Positions 1-15,604 of a stretch of DNA of 64,000 nt are shown here, piece after piece (position 1 is the first letter of the stretch; every line of letters begins with the position of its first letter). The notes under the pieces were generated by a model. That model was not told the DNA's origin. It did not search any database and saw nothing but the letters and a program-made list of their open reading frames with translations. The position numbers and the translations under genes were made by a program. Source of the stretch: Deinococcus alpinitundrae (GTDB lineage: Bacteria > Deinococcota > Deinococci > Deinococcales > Deinococcaceae); contig NZ_WXZL01000005.1 in NCBI RefSeq assembly GCF_009982895.1, positions 1 to 64,000 of the forward strand, written 5' to 3'.

Positions 1-21
1 TTAGCGCTGCACCGATTTTTC

Positions 22-97
<76 letters not shown>

Positions 98-104
98 AAC
101 CAAA

Positions 105-134
105 AACGCCCCAACTGTCAAAGGTTGGGGCGTT
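105..134 (+). terminator. Hairpin after tRNA-Gly
   Basis: Arms AACGCCCCAAC (105-115) and GTTGGGGCGTT (124-134) pair perfectly over 11 bp around an 8-nt loop. The downstream T-tract is weak (gcttatt), so this is a probable rather than canonical intrinsic terminator for the tRNA transcript. Confidence 0.6.
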
Positions 135-197
135 GCTTATTGCCGTTTCGGCTTCTGGCCGTGGCGGACAGACGTGTGCCGAAGTAGAGTGGGCCCT

Positions 198-677
198 ATG
201 TCCCCGGAGCTTCAGCTTGTTGAGGGTGATTTGCTGACCCAGCCAGTGGAGGTCATCGTCAACTCGTGGAACCGTAACCTCATTCCCTGGTGGCTACTGC
301 TGCCGCAAGGGGTGTCCGGGGAGATCAAGCGCCAAGCAGGATTTCAGCCGTTTTGGGAAGTCTCCCGTGCTGGTTCAATGCCACTCGGAACGGCGGTCTT
401 GACCTCGGCAGGCCGTTTGCCTTACCGGGGGATCATTCACGTCGCAGGCATCAACTTGTTGTGGCGGGCGTCAGAAAAATCGGTACGGCAGTCGGTGTGC
501 AGCGCTCTGGCCCTGGTGGAGCAACATCGTTTTCGTTCTCTGGCCTTTCCTCTGATCGGTGCTGGCACGGGTGGATTGAGGCCGGAGCGGGTCGAGTGCT
601 GGATGCTGGACGAATTCAGCCGTTCTGTCTTTTCCGGCGTTGTTTTGCTGGTGCGCTACGACCAGTCACTTTCCTGA
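198..677 (+). CDS. Divergent macro-domain protein
   Basis: This 159-aa protein is a single macro domain, a fold that binds or hydrolyses ADP-ribose derivatives. Seen: GDLLTQPVEVIVNSWN near the N-terminus, GEIKRQAG and PLIGAGTGG near residue 120. The usual NAAN and GGGGVDG loops are replaced by NSWNRNLIPWW and LPQGVSG, so it belongs to a divergent subgroup and its catalytic ability is uncertain. The ATG at 198 was chosen over an upstream in-frame start (174) because TAGAGT (185-190) lies exactly 7 nt before it, a leaderless promoter layout. It lies 19 bp before tgt and may be cotranscribed with it. A canonical macro protein is encoded at 54702-55256. Confidence 0.8.
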   Translation: MSPELQLVEGDLLTQPVEVIVNSWNRNLIPWWLLLPQGVSGEIKRQAGFQPFWEVSRAGSMPLGTAVLTSAGRLPYRGIIHVAGINLLWRASEKSVRQSVCSALALVEQHRFRSLAFPLIGAGTGGLRPERVECWMLDEFSRSVFSGVVLLVRYDQSLS

Positions 678-684
678 GCCGTGA

Positions 685-2800
<2,116 letters not shown>

Positions 2801-2941
2801 TCTGCCGAGTCTAGCGGGCTGTGAATCCAACCGCCCAGCTGCGGCCCGGGTTCACTGCGTTTCTTAAGGTCTGATCGGCTGGGCATCATGTGGGTCATCT
2901 GGGAGTTTCTAGACTGGAAAGAGTTTTGATGGAGGTTTTTC

Positions 2942-4099
2942 ATGAACAGAACCACATTCACCATGGCCGCGCTGGTGTCGCTGGCGCTGCTGACGGCCCA
3001 GAATGCCGCTGCCCAGACGACAGAGACCCCGACCACCCCCCAGACCGCCGCCCCGACGAGTGCGGCACAGTATGCCCAGCAGGCCACCGATCTGGCGGCC
3101 CAGGCCCGCTCAACTCTGCCGAAAGCCGACTGGAACGTGGACCGCACGCCCTGGAAACAGGCCGCCGCCGCCGCCGACCAAGCCGTGAACGCTGAGCCGA
3201 ACAACCCCGATTACCTGCTGCTGCGTGCCACCATCTACACCGACGTGGGCTTCTGGAAGCAGGCCGAGCGTTCCTGGGACGCTTACTTGGCGCTGAAGCC
3301 CGATGACAACGCGGCGCGTGGTAAGGCCGCCACCGTGCAGTACAACATCGGTTACGCCGCCTACGTGCGCGGCGATCTGGTCAGCGCGCCGCTGTTTTTT
3401 CAGAAGTGCAGCCAGTTGCAGCCGGACAACGTGGCCTGCGTCATCTGGAATGCTCGCGTGGCGCTGGAGGGCGGCAACTACAACGACGCCACCCGGCTCT
3501 ATCAGCAGGCGGCCCAGCTCGCGCCGAGCGACAAGACCGTGCCGTACTTCCTGCAAATCTCGCAGAACGCGGGCAAGTACGGCCCCGCCGCCACCACCGC
3601 CTTCAGCCGCGCCTACCAGGCAATCGACAAGGGTGATAAGGCTGGGGCGCTGAAGCTCTATCAGCAAGCCACCGCTGCCGCCCCAAACTTTCTCGAAGCC
3701 TGGCGTGAGCAGGGCCGCCTGGGTCTGGAACTCGGCGATCTGCCTGCCGCCACCGCTGCCTACACCGCCGCGACCCAGTTGCCGGGCGTGAGCGCCGCCG
3801 ACCGCTACAACCTCGGCGTGGTGCAGGAAGCCCAGGGCGTGGGCCTGAGTGCCGTGCAGGCGTTCCGGGCGGCCTACACCAAGTATGCGGCGGGCGACAA
3901 GGCCGGAGCCGAGACCGGCTTCATTCAGGCCACCCAGCTTAGCCCCAGGTATGCCAAAGCTTGGGCCTGGGCGGGCCGGGTCGCCTACGAGAACAAGGAT
4001 TACCCGGCGGCGGCCTCGGCCTACGGGCAGGCAGTGGTTCTCGACCCAAACGACAAGTCCAGTGCCTACTATCTGAAGCTGGCGCAGCAAGGCAAATAA
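2942..4099 (+). CDS. Exported TPR-repeat protein
   Basis: A 385-aa protein with a signal peptide (hydrophobic MAALVSLALLTA, cleavage near AQNAAAQ) and then Ala-rich tetratricopeptide repeats to the C-terminus, for example PNNPDYLLLRATIYTDVGFW, DNVACVIWNARVALEGGNY and PRYAKAWAWAGRVAYENKDY. TPRs form protein-binding superhelices, so an envelope scaffold role is likely, with no enzymatic motif seen. A TGGAGG Shine-Dalgarno lies 7 nt before the ATG and a TAGACT -10 about 30 bp further up, so this gene has a normal leader unlike many neighbours. Confidence 0.85.
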   Translation: MNRTTFTMAALVSLALLTAQNAAAQTTETPTTPQTAAPTSAAQYAQQATDLAAQARSTLPKADWNVDRTPWKQAAAAADQAVNAEPNNPDYLLLRATIYTDVGFWKQAERSWDAYLALKPDDNAARGKAATVQYNIGYAAYVRGDLVSAPLFFQKCSQLQPDNVACVIWNARVALEGGNYNDATRLYQQAAQLAPSDKTVPYFLQISQNAGKYGPAATTAFSRAYQAIDKGDKAGALKLYQQATAAAPNFLEAWREQGRLGLELGDLPAATAAYTAATQLPGVSAADRYNLGVVQEAQGVGLSAVQAFRAAYTKYAAGDKAGAETGFIQATQLSPRYAKAWAWAGRVAYENKDYPAAASAYGQAVVLDPNDKSSAYYLKLAQQGK

Positions 4100-4841
4100 G
4101 CCCAAGCGCGCAAAAGAGAAGCACTGAGAACGAGCGAGCGGCGGGCCACCCTGTGAAGAGGGGTCCGCCGCTCACTGTGAGGTGTAGATTTATGTCGCGG
4201 CGGCGAGAACGGTGTATCTCTTCCCAGTAGGTCCGTCCCCGCACTTCAGCCTCTCGCGCCCAGCGCTCCGGATCGTGGGCTTCCCCCAGAAATTCCGAGC
4301 GGGCACGGTCGTCGTCCTCGCTAGGGAGCCAGGCCCGCACGTAGGTACGCCACTCGCCCAGCACCTGCCAGCCGATGGCACGGAGTTTTCTGGGCACGCT
4401 GGGCACATCCAGCTCCGGTCCTACGTAGAGGAAGCGGGCTTCCGGCGCGGCCACTTCCGGCAGATGGTCGATGACGCTGGTCGGTCCCCGGCACGACACC
4501 AGCAGGTCGTAAGGACCGCGCAGCATCAGCGAGAGTTCGCTCTTGCCGTCCCAGACGGCGAAGGCCGCTTGCGGGACGTTTTGACGCGCCAACCGGATGA
4601 ATTCTTCCTCGCGGTCGTAGCCGGTCCAGGCCGCCGCGTAGATGCCGAAGCGGGCCGCGTCCCTGGCGTCAGCGCACCCCGCTTCCAGCACCCACATGCC
4701 GCCCGCCAGCAGGTTCGAGAGCAGCGCGTCATAGATTAGCTCCGGGTCGGGGCCGTTGATGTGGCGTTTCCACGGGTGGCTGTAGGTTCCCAGTTCGCGG
4801 GCCAGTTTGGCATACCACTCACGGGACTGGGGCTTCATCAC
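3939..4841 (-). CDS. SAM-dependent methyltransferase-like protein, C-terminus abnormal
   Basis: The first ~215 residues look like a class I methyltransferase: motif I VLEAGCADARDAARFG, then acidic YDREEEF, then GPYDLLVSCRGPTSVI. The frame then continues 75-80 residues of low-complexity basic/Pro-rich sequence through the intergenic hairpin and 160 bp into the opposite-strand TPR gene. In the adjacent frame the gene would end at 4190 as VLAAAT-stop. I infer a one-base frameshift near 4205, or stop loss. The GTG at 4841 is preferred because TAGACT sits 7 nt upstream; the next codon is ATG. Substrate unknown. Confidence 0.6.
   Translation of the reverse strand: MMKPQSREWYAKLARELGTYSHPWKRHINGPDPELIYDALLSNLLAGGMWVLEAGCADARDAARFGIYAAAWTGYDREEEFIRLARQNVPQAAFAVWDGKSELSLMLRGPYDLLVSCRGPTSVIDHLPEVAAPEARFLYVGPELDVPSVPRKLRAIGWQVLGEWRTYVRAWLPSEDDDRARSEFLGEAHDPERWAREAEVRGRTYWEEIHRSRRRDINLHLTVSGGPLFTGWPAARSFSVLLFCALGLICLAAPASDSRHWTCRLGREPLPARRPRPPPGNPCSRRRPGPPRPKLWHTWG
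4136..4173. terminator. Intergenic hairpin downstream of the TPR gene
   Basis: GAGCGGCGGGCC (4136-4147) pairs with GGTCCGCCGCTC (4162-4173) with one mismatch around a 14-nt loop. There is no T-tract on either strand, so it is at best a weak bidirectional terminator. It sits inside the extended reading frame of the convergent methyltransferase, which argues that the extension is not native. Confidence 0.4.
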
Positions 4842-4898
4842 ACTTTGAAGTCTAACAGTTCAATTCTCACAGTCCGGTGGGTCAGTTCAGCGGGAGAT

Positions 4899-5792
4899 TC
4901 AGAAGCTTATCCTCTTCACCGTGCCCGCCGCCTGATGCACGGCCCAGGACTGATCGCAGGCATTGAGTACCTGGCCGCTGCGCCGCACCTCGCGGATCAG
5001 GGCTAGGTCGAGGTCACAGCACAGCCAGCCGGGCGTGCCGAGGGTTCCCTGCGCCACCACACCGCTGGCCGGAAAACCGTTGTCGGGCGGCGCGTAGATG
5101 GCGGGCGCGCCCACCGCCGTCTCGATGGCATAGCTCCACGGTGCGTCGGCCAGGCACGGCGCGTGAACGGTGTAGATCTGGTTTTCCAGGGCGCGGGCCA
5201 TGCTGCCCACTCTCACCCGCTGGTAGCCGTGCAGGCTGCCGGTGAAGCTGGGCACCAGCAGCACGTCGCAGCCCGCTGCCGCCTGGGCGCGGGCGAAATC
5301 GGGAAACTCGGCGTCGTAACAGATGTTGACGCCGAGCGTGCCGCAGGCCGTTTCGAAGACCTTGAGGCCCTCGCCGCTCTCGATCAACCACTCCTCGGCC
5401 TCGAAACGGGTCATGACCAGCTTGTCCTGAAAGTGGCGCTCGCCGCCGGGGCCAAAAAAATAAGCGCGGTTGACGTATCTCCCCGCCGCTGCCTCGACGA
5501 TCAAGCTGGCGGCCAGCAGATACACGCCGTGATGCGTTGAGAGCCGGGCGTGCAGCTCCAGAACAGCAGGCAGAAAGACCTGTAATGCGCTGCGCTGGGC
5601 CTGCACGTCGTCCCACAGGGCAGCAGGCAGCAGGCCGACGAGTTCCAGGCTGGCATACTCGGGCAGCACCAGCACTTGAGCGCCGCTGGCCGCGCCCACC
5701 GCCACGAAGTCGCTCAGCGCGGCCTCGTAGTCGTCCCAGTGGGTGTGCTGGCGGCACAGGTAAGCGGCGGCGGCCACGCGCAGGGCGGTCAT
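4899..5792 (-). CDS. Nitrilase-superfamily carbon-nitrogen hydrolase
   Basis: A 297-aa cytosolic amidase-type enzyme. The Glu-Lys-Cys triad is visible: E45 in LVLPEYASLE, K124 in FQDKLVMTRFE and C158 in VNICYDAEFP. These enzymes hydrolyse amides, carbamoyl compounds or nitriles; the motif after the Cys (DAEFPDFARA) resembles amidase/N-carbamoyl-hydrolase branches rather than true nitrilases. Substrate cannot be told from context. Start ATG 5792 has TAGACT 6 nt upstream (complement 5799-5804), a leaderless layout, and lies divergent from nothing obvious. Confidence 0.85.
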   Translation of the reverse strand: MTALRVAAAAYLCRQHTHWDDYEAALSDFVAVGAASGAQVLVLPEYASLELVGLLPAALWDDVQAQRSALQVFLPAVLELHARLSTHHGVYLLAASLIVEAAAGRYVNRAYFFGPGGERHFQDKLVMTRFEAEEWLIESGEGLKVFETACGTLGVNICYDAEFPDFARAQAAAGCDVLLVPSFTGSLHGYQRVRVGSMARALENQIYTVHAPCLADAPWSYAIETAVGAPAIYAPPDNGFPASGVVAQGTLGTPGWLCCDLDLALIREVRRSGQVLNACDQSWAVHQAAGTVKRISF

Positions 5793-5842
5793 CTGCCGAG
5801 TCTATAGGTTTTGCAGTCGGCCTAGCTCTTTGTTCGGCGGCT

Positions 5843-6472
5843 TCAGTAGCGGATGTTCTGTTGCAAGGTCGAGGCCAGGTTCAAAGTGGCCGCACAGCCC
5901 ACCGCACCGTCGTTGAAGGTAACGTTCATGCTGAGCGTGGCAGTGTTGGGCGTGTCCGTGCCGTTCTTGGTGACGATGGCCTTGAAGTCGCTCCACTTGG
6001 CCTTGAGCAGCATCTTGGTGCTGGTCACCGAGTACCCGCTGTCGATTTTGGTCAGGGTCAGGGGAACATTGGGGCTGGATGTCACCGTCTGGGTGCCGTG
6101 AGCAGCGTCACTGACAGTTAGGCTCAGGGTGTTGACGGTCATGCTGAGAGAGGAGGCTGCCGGAGCGCAGGCCAGCGTCACGTTGCTGATCACGACAGGA
6201 ATGTCGAGTCCTGAGGGATTTTGCAGGGCCGAGGGCAGGCTGGCCGGATCGAAGTCCCCGAACGGCAGGGCTGGACTGGTGAACGGCACGGTGTAGAGGG
6301 CCTGGGCGCTGAGCTGCTGCGCTGCGTCTCCAAGACTCAGCGGCGTGGCTCCGCTGGCGCTCATGGTGCCGGTAAGCTTGAGGCTGGCCAGGGGATTAAC
6401 GTTGACCGCCGGGTTGTCTGCAGTCTTCTGGATAACGCCACTGCATCCTGCCAGGGCAAGCGTTCCGGCCAA
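5843..6472 (-). CDS. Putative lipoprotein of unknown function
   Basis: A ~209-aa protein, Ser/Thr-rich with alternating hydrophobic residues suggesting a beta-rich exported domain. A lipobox LALAGC is visible, giving a mature N-terminal Cys near residue 10. The only canonical start is TTG at 6472, which leaves a very short signal peptide. Upstream in frame the codons encode IQIGLILAG after AAAGGA, so the true start may be a non-standard ATC or ATT, or a mutated ATG. Two cysteines (CAPA, GCAA) could form a disulfide. The upstream 160 bp are AT-rich. I recognise no family. Confidence 0.55.
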   Translation of the reverse strand: MAGTLALAGCSGVIQKTADNPAVNVNPLASLKLTGTMSASGATPLSLGDAAQQLSAQALYTVPFTSPALPFGDFDPASLPSALQNPSGLDIPVVISNVTLACAPAASSLSMTVNTLSLTVSDAAHGTQTVTSSPNVPLTLTKIDSGYSVTSTKMLLKAKWSDFKAIVTKNGTDTPNTATLSMNVTFNDGAVGCAATLNLASTLQQNIRY

Positions 6473-6633
6473 TATTAACCCGATTTGAATTTCCTTTATA
6501 ATTTCTTCGTATAACTCTCATCTAGAGTAGAAGTGCAGCATAAAAAAAGGATATTAAAAATTCGTCGAAGAGAAACCGAGCTTGGTTCAGTTATGGAACC
6601 TACCCCTTTCACAGGCTGACAGATCTGCTCCTC

Positions 6634-7281
6634 TCAACGGTCCAGCGGCGCACTGAGCCGCAGAATTTCCTCACCGACCTGGGCCGTTAGCGCCTTGATG
6701 CTGCCTTTCGGCTCGATGACGGGGCCGAAGCGCACTAGCCAGCGTTTACCATCGCGCCGCAGGCCCACCGGCAATACCGGGGCGCGTCCGCGCAGGGCGA
6801 TCAGGGCCACGCCGCCCTGCATCTGGCCGCCGCCGCGTGTGCCCTCGGGAAACAGGCCCAGGCTGCCGTGTTCCCTCAGAATCCGCAGGGCGGTGCGAAT
6901 AGCCGCCACGTCGTTGCCGCTGCGGTCGATGGGAAAACTGCCGCCCGCCTTGATAATGTCGCCGATGATGGGCTTAAACAGCTCTTTCTTGGACATGAAC
7001 TGCACATGGTGGCCTGGCATGACCTTGGCGATGATGAACGGATCGAGCGCCGAGACGTGCGCCCCGGCGACCACCAGCTTGGAGCCGGGCGGCGGAATGT
7101 GCTCGTGCCCCAGGGTGTGAATGTACTCGCCGCGCAGCAGCCGGGGCAGGTTCATGGCCGTGACGACCAGCTGGTACACCAGCGGGTTGACCGGCGGGGC
7201 GTGAAGCTCTTCGGCGTGTCCAGGCGCAGCGGAGCTGGCCGCAACAGAGCTGGGCTGCGGTTCGGGCTGGGGCGCGGTCAT
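6634..7281 (-). CDS. plsC: 1-acyl-sn-glycerol-3-phosphate acyltransferase (PlsC family)
   Basis: A 215-aa membrane-associated acyltransferase that converts lysophosphatidic acid to phosphatidic acid in phospholipid synthesis. The family blocks are visible: HVSALD (Hx4D catalytic motif), GGSFPIDRSG, LGLFPEGTRGGG and PVLPVGL. Start ATG 7281 is chosen because TATCCT lies 6 nt upstream and because the longer frame (7383) would overlap the regulator gene. An unstructured Pro/Ala-rich N-terminal ~30 residues precedes the domain. It follows the glycerol regulator on the same strand, which is metabolically consistent because glycerol phosphate feeds this pathway. Confidence 0.9.
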   Translation of the reverse strand: MTAPQPEPQPSSVAASSAAPGHAEELHAPPVNPLVYQLVVTAMNLPRLLRGEYIHTLGHEHIPPPGSKLVVAGAHVSALDPFIIAKVMPGHHVQFMSKKELFKPIIGDIIKAGGSFPIDRSGNDVAAIRTALRILREHGSLGLFPEGTRGGGQMQGGVALIALRGRAPVLPVGLRRDGKRWLVRFGPVIEPKGSIKALTAQVGEEILRLSAPLDR

Positions 7282-7345
7282 GGCTTCAGGATACAGCGGG
7301 GCTGGGCGGCGGTTCGGCACGCCGTTGTCTCCCGGCCACTCCAGC

Positions 7346-8320
7346 TCAGTCCAGTTCCAGCACTGCCCGGGCGGCTCGCTCATCGACCACCAGTGTTTTG
7401 GCCAGGCCGCCCCGGAGGGCCGCGTGCAGGGCGCGGGCCTTGCCGACGCCCGCCACCACGCAGATCGCCTGCTTGGCGGCCTGGACTCTGGCCAGATCGG
7501 GACCGCTGGCGCGTTCGTTGAGCGGAATGCCCCCGAAGCTGCCGTCGGCGCGGTAGAACACGGTGGCCAGGTCGCCCACCACGCCTTGCTCGCCTAATTC
7601 GGCCTGCTCCTGCGTACTCAGGTAACCCGCCGTGTAGACGTGACTGGGAGCATCGGCCTGGGCACTGCCCAGCGAGTAGAGCAGCACCTCGGCCCGGTCT
7701 TGCAATCCCAGCACGTGCCGGACGCTGCGCTCCTGCCACATCAGGTGCTTGGTCTGGGGATTGTCGAAGAAGGTCGGCACTGGAAAGAGCTGCGCCCGGC
7801 CTCCGTAGGCGCGGGCAAAACGCAGCAGCGTGTCGGTGACGAACCCGCTGACAAAATCGTGGGCATTGGCTGAGCCGTTGAGCTGCACGAAGGTCAGCTC
7901 GGGAATGGCGCGCGGCTTGAGGGCGCGGCTGACAGCGTCGAGGGTATTGCCCCAGGCCAGGCCCACTGTCTGGCCTGGCTGGAGCGTGTTTCCAAGCAGG
8001 TTGGCGCTGTAGGCCGCCACCCGCTCCAGACTCAGCGCCTCGCTGCTGCCGGGCGGCACATCGACCACGTGCGGTGCGAGGCCGGGAAAGCGTGCTCGGA
8101 GTGCAGCTTCCAGAACCTGTGGATGCTCGGCAGGATCATGAATACGGATCTCGACCAGGCCGCTGCGCCGCGCCAGGGTCAGTAGCCGCGAGACACGCGG
8201 GCGCGAAACGCCGAGTTCGGCGGCGATCTCGCCGGTGGTCAGGCCCTGATAAAAATACAGCCGTGCCACCTGCACTGCTTGGGCGGCCTGATCAGGAGAA
8301 GTGGCGGGGTTGCGGCTCAT
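7346..8320 (-). CDS. SorC/DeoR-type sugar-binding transcription regulator (likely glycerol regulator)
   Basis: A 324-aa DNA-binding regulator. Residues ~20-60 form the HTH (LTTGEIAAELGVSRPRVSRLL) and the rest is the SorC sugar-phosphate-binding domain (VGLAWGNTLDAVSRAL, GGIPLNERASG, VVAGVGKARALHAAL). SorC regulators respond to phosphorylated sugars. It is divergent from glpK with 151 bp between starts, and the same TGTTC-based repeats occur before glpK and glpD, so it probably controls both with glycerol-3-phosphate or a related effector (inference). TATGCT lies 8 nt before the ATG. Confidence 0.88.
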   Translation of the reverse strand: MSRNPATSPDQAAQAVQVARLYFYQGLTTGEIAAELGVSRPRVSRLLTLARRSGLVEIRIHDPAEHPQVLEAALRARFPGLAPHVVDVPPGSSEALSLERVAAYSANLLGNTLQPGQTVGLAWGNTLDAVSRALKPRAIPELTFVQLNGSANAHDFVSGFVTDTLLRFARAYGGRAQLFPVPTFFDNPQTKHLMWQERSVRHVLGLQDRAEVLLYSLGSAQADAPSHVYTAGYLSTQEQAELGEQGVVGDLATVFYRADGSFGGIPLNERASGPDLARVQAAKQAICVVAGVGKARALHAALRGGLAKTLVVDERAARAVLELD

Positions 8321-8378
8321 CGCCGCTCAGCATAGCGAGGCGGCGCGGGAGCACAGGCGGACGGCAGAGTTGCACAGG

Positions 8379-8406
8379 TGTTCAGAATAGTATTGACATT
8401 TGTTCA
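8379..8406 (+). promoter_or_regulatory. Candidate operator and promoter of glpK
   Basis: Two direct copies of TGTTCA (8379-8384 and 8401-8406) lie 22 bp apart, two helical turns. TTGACA (8393-8398) sits between them. The downstream copy is in ACATTTGTTCAA, a 12-mer found identically before glpD (10052-10063). I take this as the operator of the divergent SorC-type regulator. No ideal -10 lies 17 bp after TTGACA, so promoter placement is uncertain. Confidence 0.6.
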
Positions 8407-8471
8407 AGCGGCTTCGAGACTAAACTGAACGCCAGCTCTCAGCGCTCCGGCAAGCGTTTCAAGGAGAACCG

Positions 8472-9986
<1,515 letters not shown>

Positions 9987-10035
9987 GCACACCGCCCGGT
10001 CTGCTGACACTCTGTAAGCCAAACCATTGAACGTC

Positions 10036-10062
10036 TGTTCCGAATGTGGGAACATTTGTTCA
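10036..10062 (+). promoter_or_regulatory. Candidate operator of glpD
   Basis: TGTTCC (10036-10041) and TGTTCA (10057-10062) are direct repeats 21 bp apart, matching the 22-bp arrangement before glpK. TGTTCC also forms an inverted repeat with GGAACA (10049-10054). ACATTTGTTCAA (10052-10063) is identical to the glpK upstream 12-mer. A further TGTTCC occurs at 10090-10095, just before the ribosome-binding site. It suggests glpD has its own regulated promoter rather than only reading through from glpK. Confidence 0.6.
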
Positions 10063-10108
10063 AAGCTTATCGTTCTTTCCCTTCCTCGTTGTTCCAAAGG
10101 ATGTTTTC

Positions 10109-11671
<1,563 letters not shown>

Positions 11672-11760
11672 AGCAGGTTACGAAGTGGGGGCTGGGGCGG
11701 GTGCTTTGGCTCCCGATTTATTGATCTCACGTGCGTAGCCCAGGCCAAAACATGCAGGCA

Positions 11761-11848
11761 TAAAAAATCCGCCTCGCGGGCGGCTTGCGGTCATTCGACT
11801 GATAGGAAAAGTATAGCGTGGTATACAACCGAAGTCAAGAGCCATGCA
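11761..11848 (-). repeat. Promoter-terminator repeat element, copy 1
   Basis: On the minus strand this ~88-bp element holds TTGACT (complement 11833-11838), a 17-bp spacer, TATACT (11810-11815), about 25 nt of leader, then a CCGCC/GGCGG hairpin (11769-11783) and six T. It would make an RNA of about 40 nt. A second copy in the same orientation lies at 12931-13016 on the far side of the ROK kinase gene. Copy 1 may also terminate the ROK transcript. The rest of the 303-bp gap (11672-11974) shows nothing I can name. Confidence 0.75.
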
Positions 11849-11974
11849 CCGGGTGCGTGGCTCGACCTCCGAACGCTCATAGACTGTGACGGTACGCACG
11901 GCAAGGCAGGGCAGGCGCACACCTCAATGGACATTCAGACGGTCCTGGCCCGCTGGATGACCGTTCCTCTCACG

Positions 11975-12871
11975 TCAGCGCCCGGCCCACAGCCCGGCAC
12001 CGATCAGCCCAGCGTCCACGCCCAGTTCGGCGTGGACAATGTGCGGTTGGTAACGCAACGGAAACAGGGCCAGGCTTTCGCGGACCCGCGCCAGATAACC
12101 TTGCCGTAGCCCGACACTGCCGCCCAGCGCCACCTTGGTGACGCCCAGCAGTGCGGCAGTGTCGGCCACCTTCCAGGCGATCAGCGAGGCGGAGCGGCGG
12201 TACATAGCGTCGGCGGCGGCGTCTCCGGCCTCGGCAGCGTCGGCCAGGGCGCGGGCATCGGGCAGATTCAGGGTCTGGGCTTGCCCGCCCAGCGCCGTGC
12301 CACTGGTTTCGAATTCCAGTGGCCCCAGTGCGCCCAGCGGCGGCACTGCCTGGCCTGCAGTCCACTGGGCAGGCACGCTGACAAAGCCCAGTTCGGCGTC
12401 CAATCCGTTGGCCGCCAGGTGGAGCTGGCGGTTCAGCACCAGCCCCGCGCCGACCCCCGTGCTGACCGTGACGAACATGAACTCGCTGCTGCCCCGCCCC
12501 GCGCCCGCCGCGTACTCGCCCCAGGCAGCAGCGCGGGCGTCGTTGAGCGCCGAGCAGGGCAACGAGAGGCCCACCGAGAGCCGCTCGGCCAGGGCGATAT
12601 CGGTCCATCCGGGAAAAGTGTGCGCCGCCGTCGCGGTGACGCGGCCCGAGGCCACCGCGCCCGCGCATGCCACCCCCACGACGGCGGCAGCCGGGGCCAG
12701 CGGCATGGCCAGTTCGAGCGCGGCGGCGATCACGGCGTCGGGCGTGCTGGGCTTGGGCGTGCGGGCCTCCACACGCCGGGTCAGGTGACCCTCTTGCAAC
12801 AGGGCCGCCCGCATGGACGTGCCACCGATGTCCAGGGCGAGCAGGGGCAATGAAGTGGAAAGTGAGGACAT
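11975..12871 (-). CDS. ROK-family sugar kinase (glucokinase-like)
   Basis: A 298-aa cytosolic kinase with the ROK fold: phosphate-1 motif LLALDIGGTSMRAALL, catalytic LNDARAAAWGEYAAGAGRG and FVTVSTGVGAGLVLN. The substrate is probably glucose or another hexose. Unusually, the normal ROK zinc site (GHxxV plus CxCGxxGCxE) is absent: the equivalent stretch reads ELGFVSVPAQW and GALGPLEFETSG with no cysteine. Start ATG 12871 has TGTAAT 6 nt upstream. The gene is flanked on both sides by the duplicated promoter-terminator element, so copy 2 may act as a leader attenuator for it. Confidence 0.85.
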   Translation of the reverse strand: MSSLSTSLPLLALDIGGTSMRAALLQEGHLTRRVEARTPKPSTPDAVIAAALELAMPLAPAAAVVGVACAGAVASGRVTATAAHTFPGWTDIALAERLSVGLSLPCSALNDARAAAWGEYAAGAGRGSSEFMFVTVSTGVGAGLVLNRQLHLAANGLDAELGFVSVPAQWTAGQAVPPLGALGPLEFETSGTALGGQAQTLNLPDARALADAAEAGDAAADAMYRRSASLIAWKVADTAALLGVTKVALGGSVGLRQGYLARVRESLALFPLRYQPHIVHAELGVDAGLIGAGLWAGR

Positions 12872-12930
12872 GGCTGTATTACAGCATCTGCGGGCCGCCG
12901 GGCAGCGCTCTCATCCAGAACAGGGAGCAA

Positions 12931-13016
12931 TAAAAAATCCGCCTCTACTGGGCGGCTGTGGTTTGACTGATAGGAAAAGGATAGCCCGATATGCAGCCGA
13001 AGTCAAGAACCATGCA
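12931..13016 (-). repeat. Promoter-terminator repeat element, copy 2
   Basis: Same orientation and order as copy 1: TTGACT (complement 13001-13006), 17-bp spacer, TATCCT (12978-12983), conserved TTTTCCTATCAGTC, hairpin CCGCC/GGCGG (12939-12955) and six T (12932-12937). The predicted RNA is ~40 nt and ends 60 bp before the ROK start, so it could also be that gene's attenuated leader. The rest of the 326-bp gap up to 13197 contains a TAGGCT -10 (13152) and a GGAGG ribosome site for the next plus-strand gene. Confidence 0.75.
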
Positions 13017-13197
13017 GCGAGTATGGGCAGCGGTACCGCTTCCGGCACTAGAACGCTTCTTTTCAGGTTGTCTGGGCCAGCTTCGGTTTCTTGCTTCACC
13101 CAAGCCGCCCCGACCTATTCGTGGACTCGGTTCAAACGAGCGTCTGACGCGCTAGGCTGTGCGGCAACGTTCAAGGATTGATCTGGAGGAAATGGAT

Positions 13198-15543
<2,346 letters not shown>

Positions 15544-15604
15544 CGGACCGCCCCCTGCAACACTTCTGAGCGACTTCTCAGTGGTGGTGCTTATACTCGG
15601 CGCT

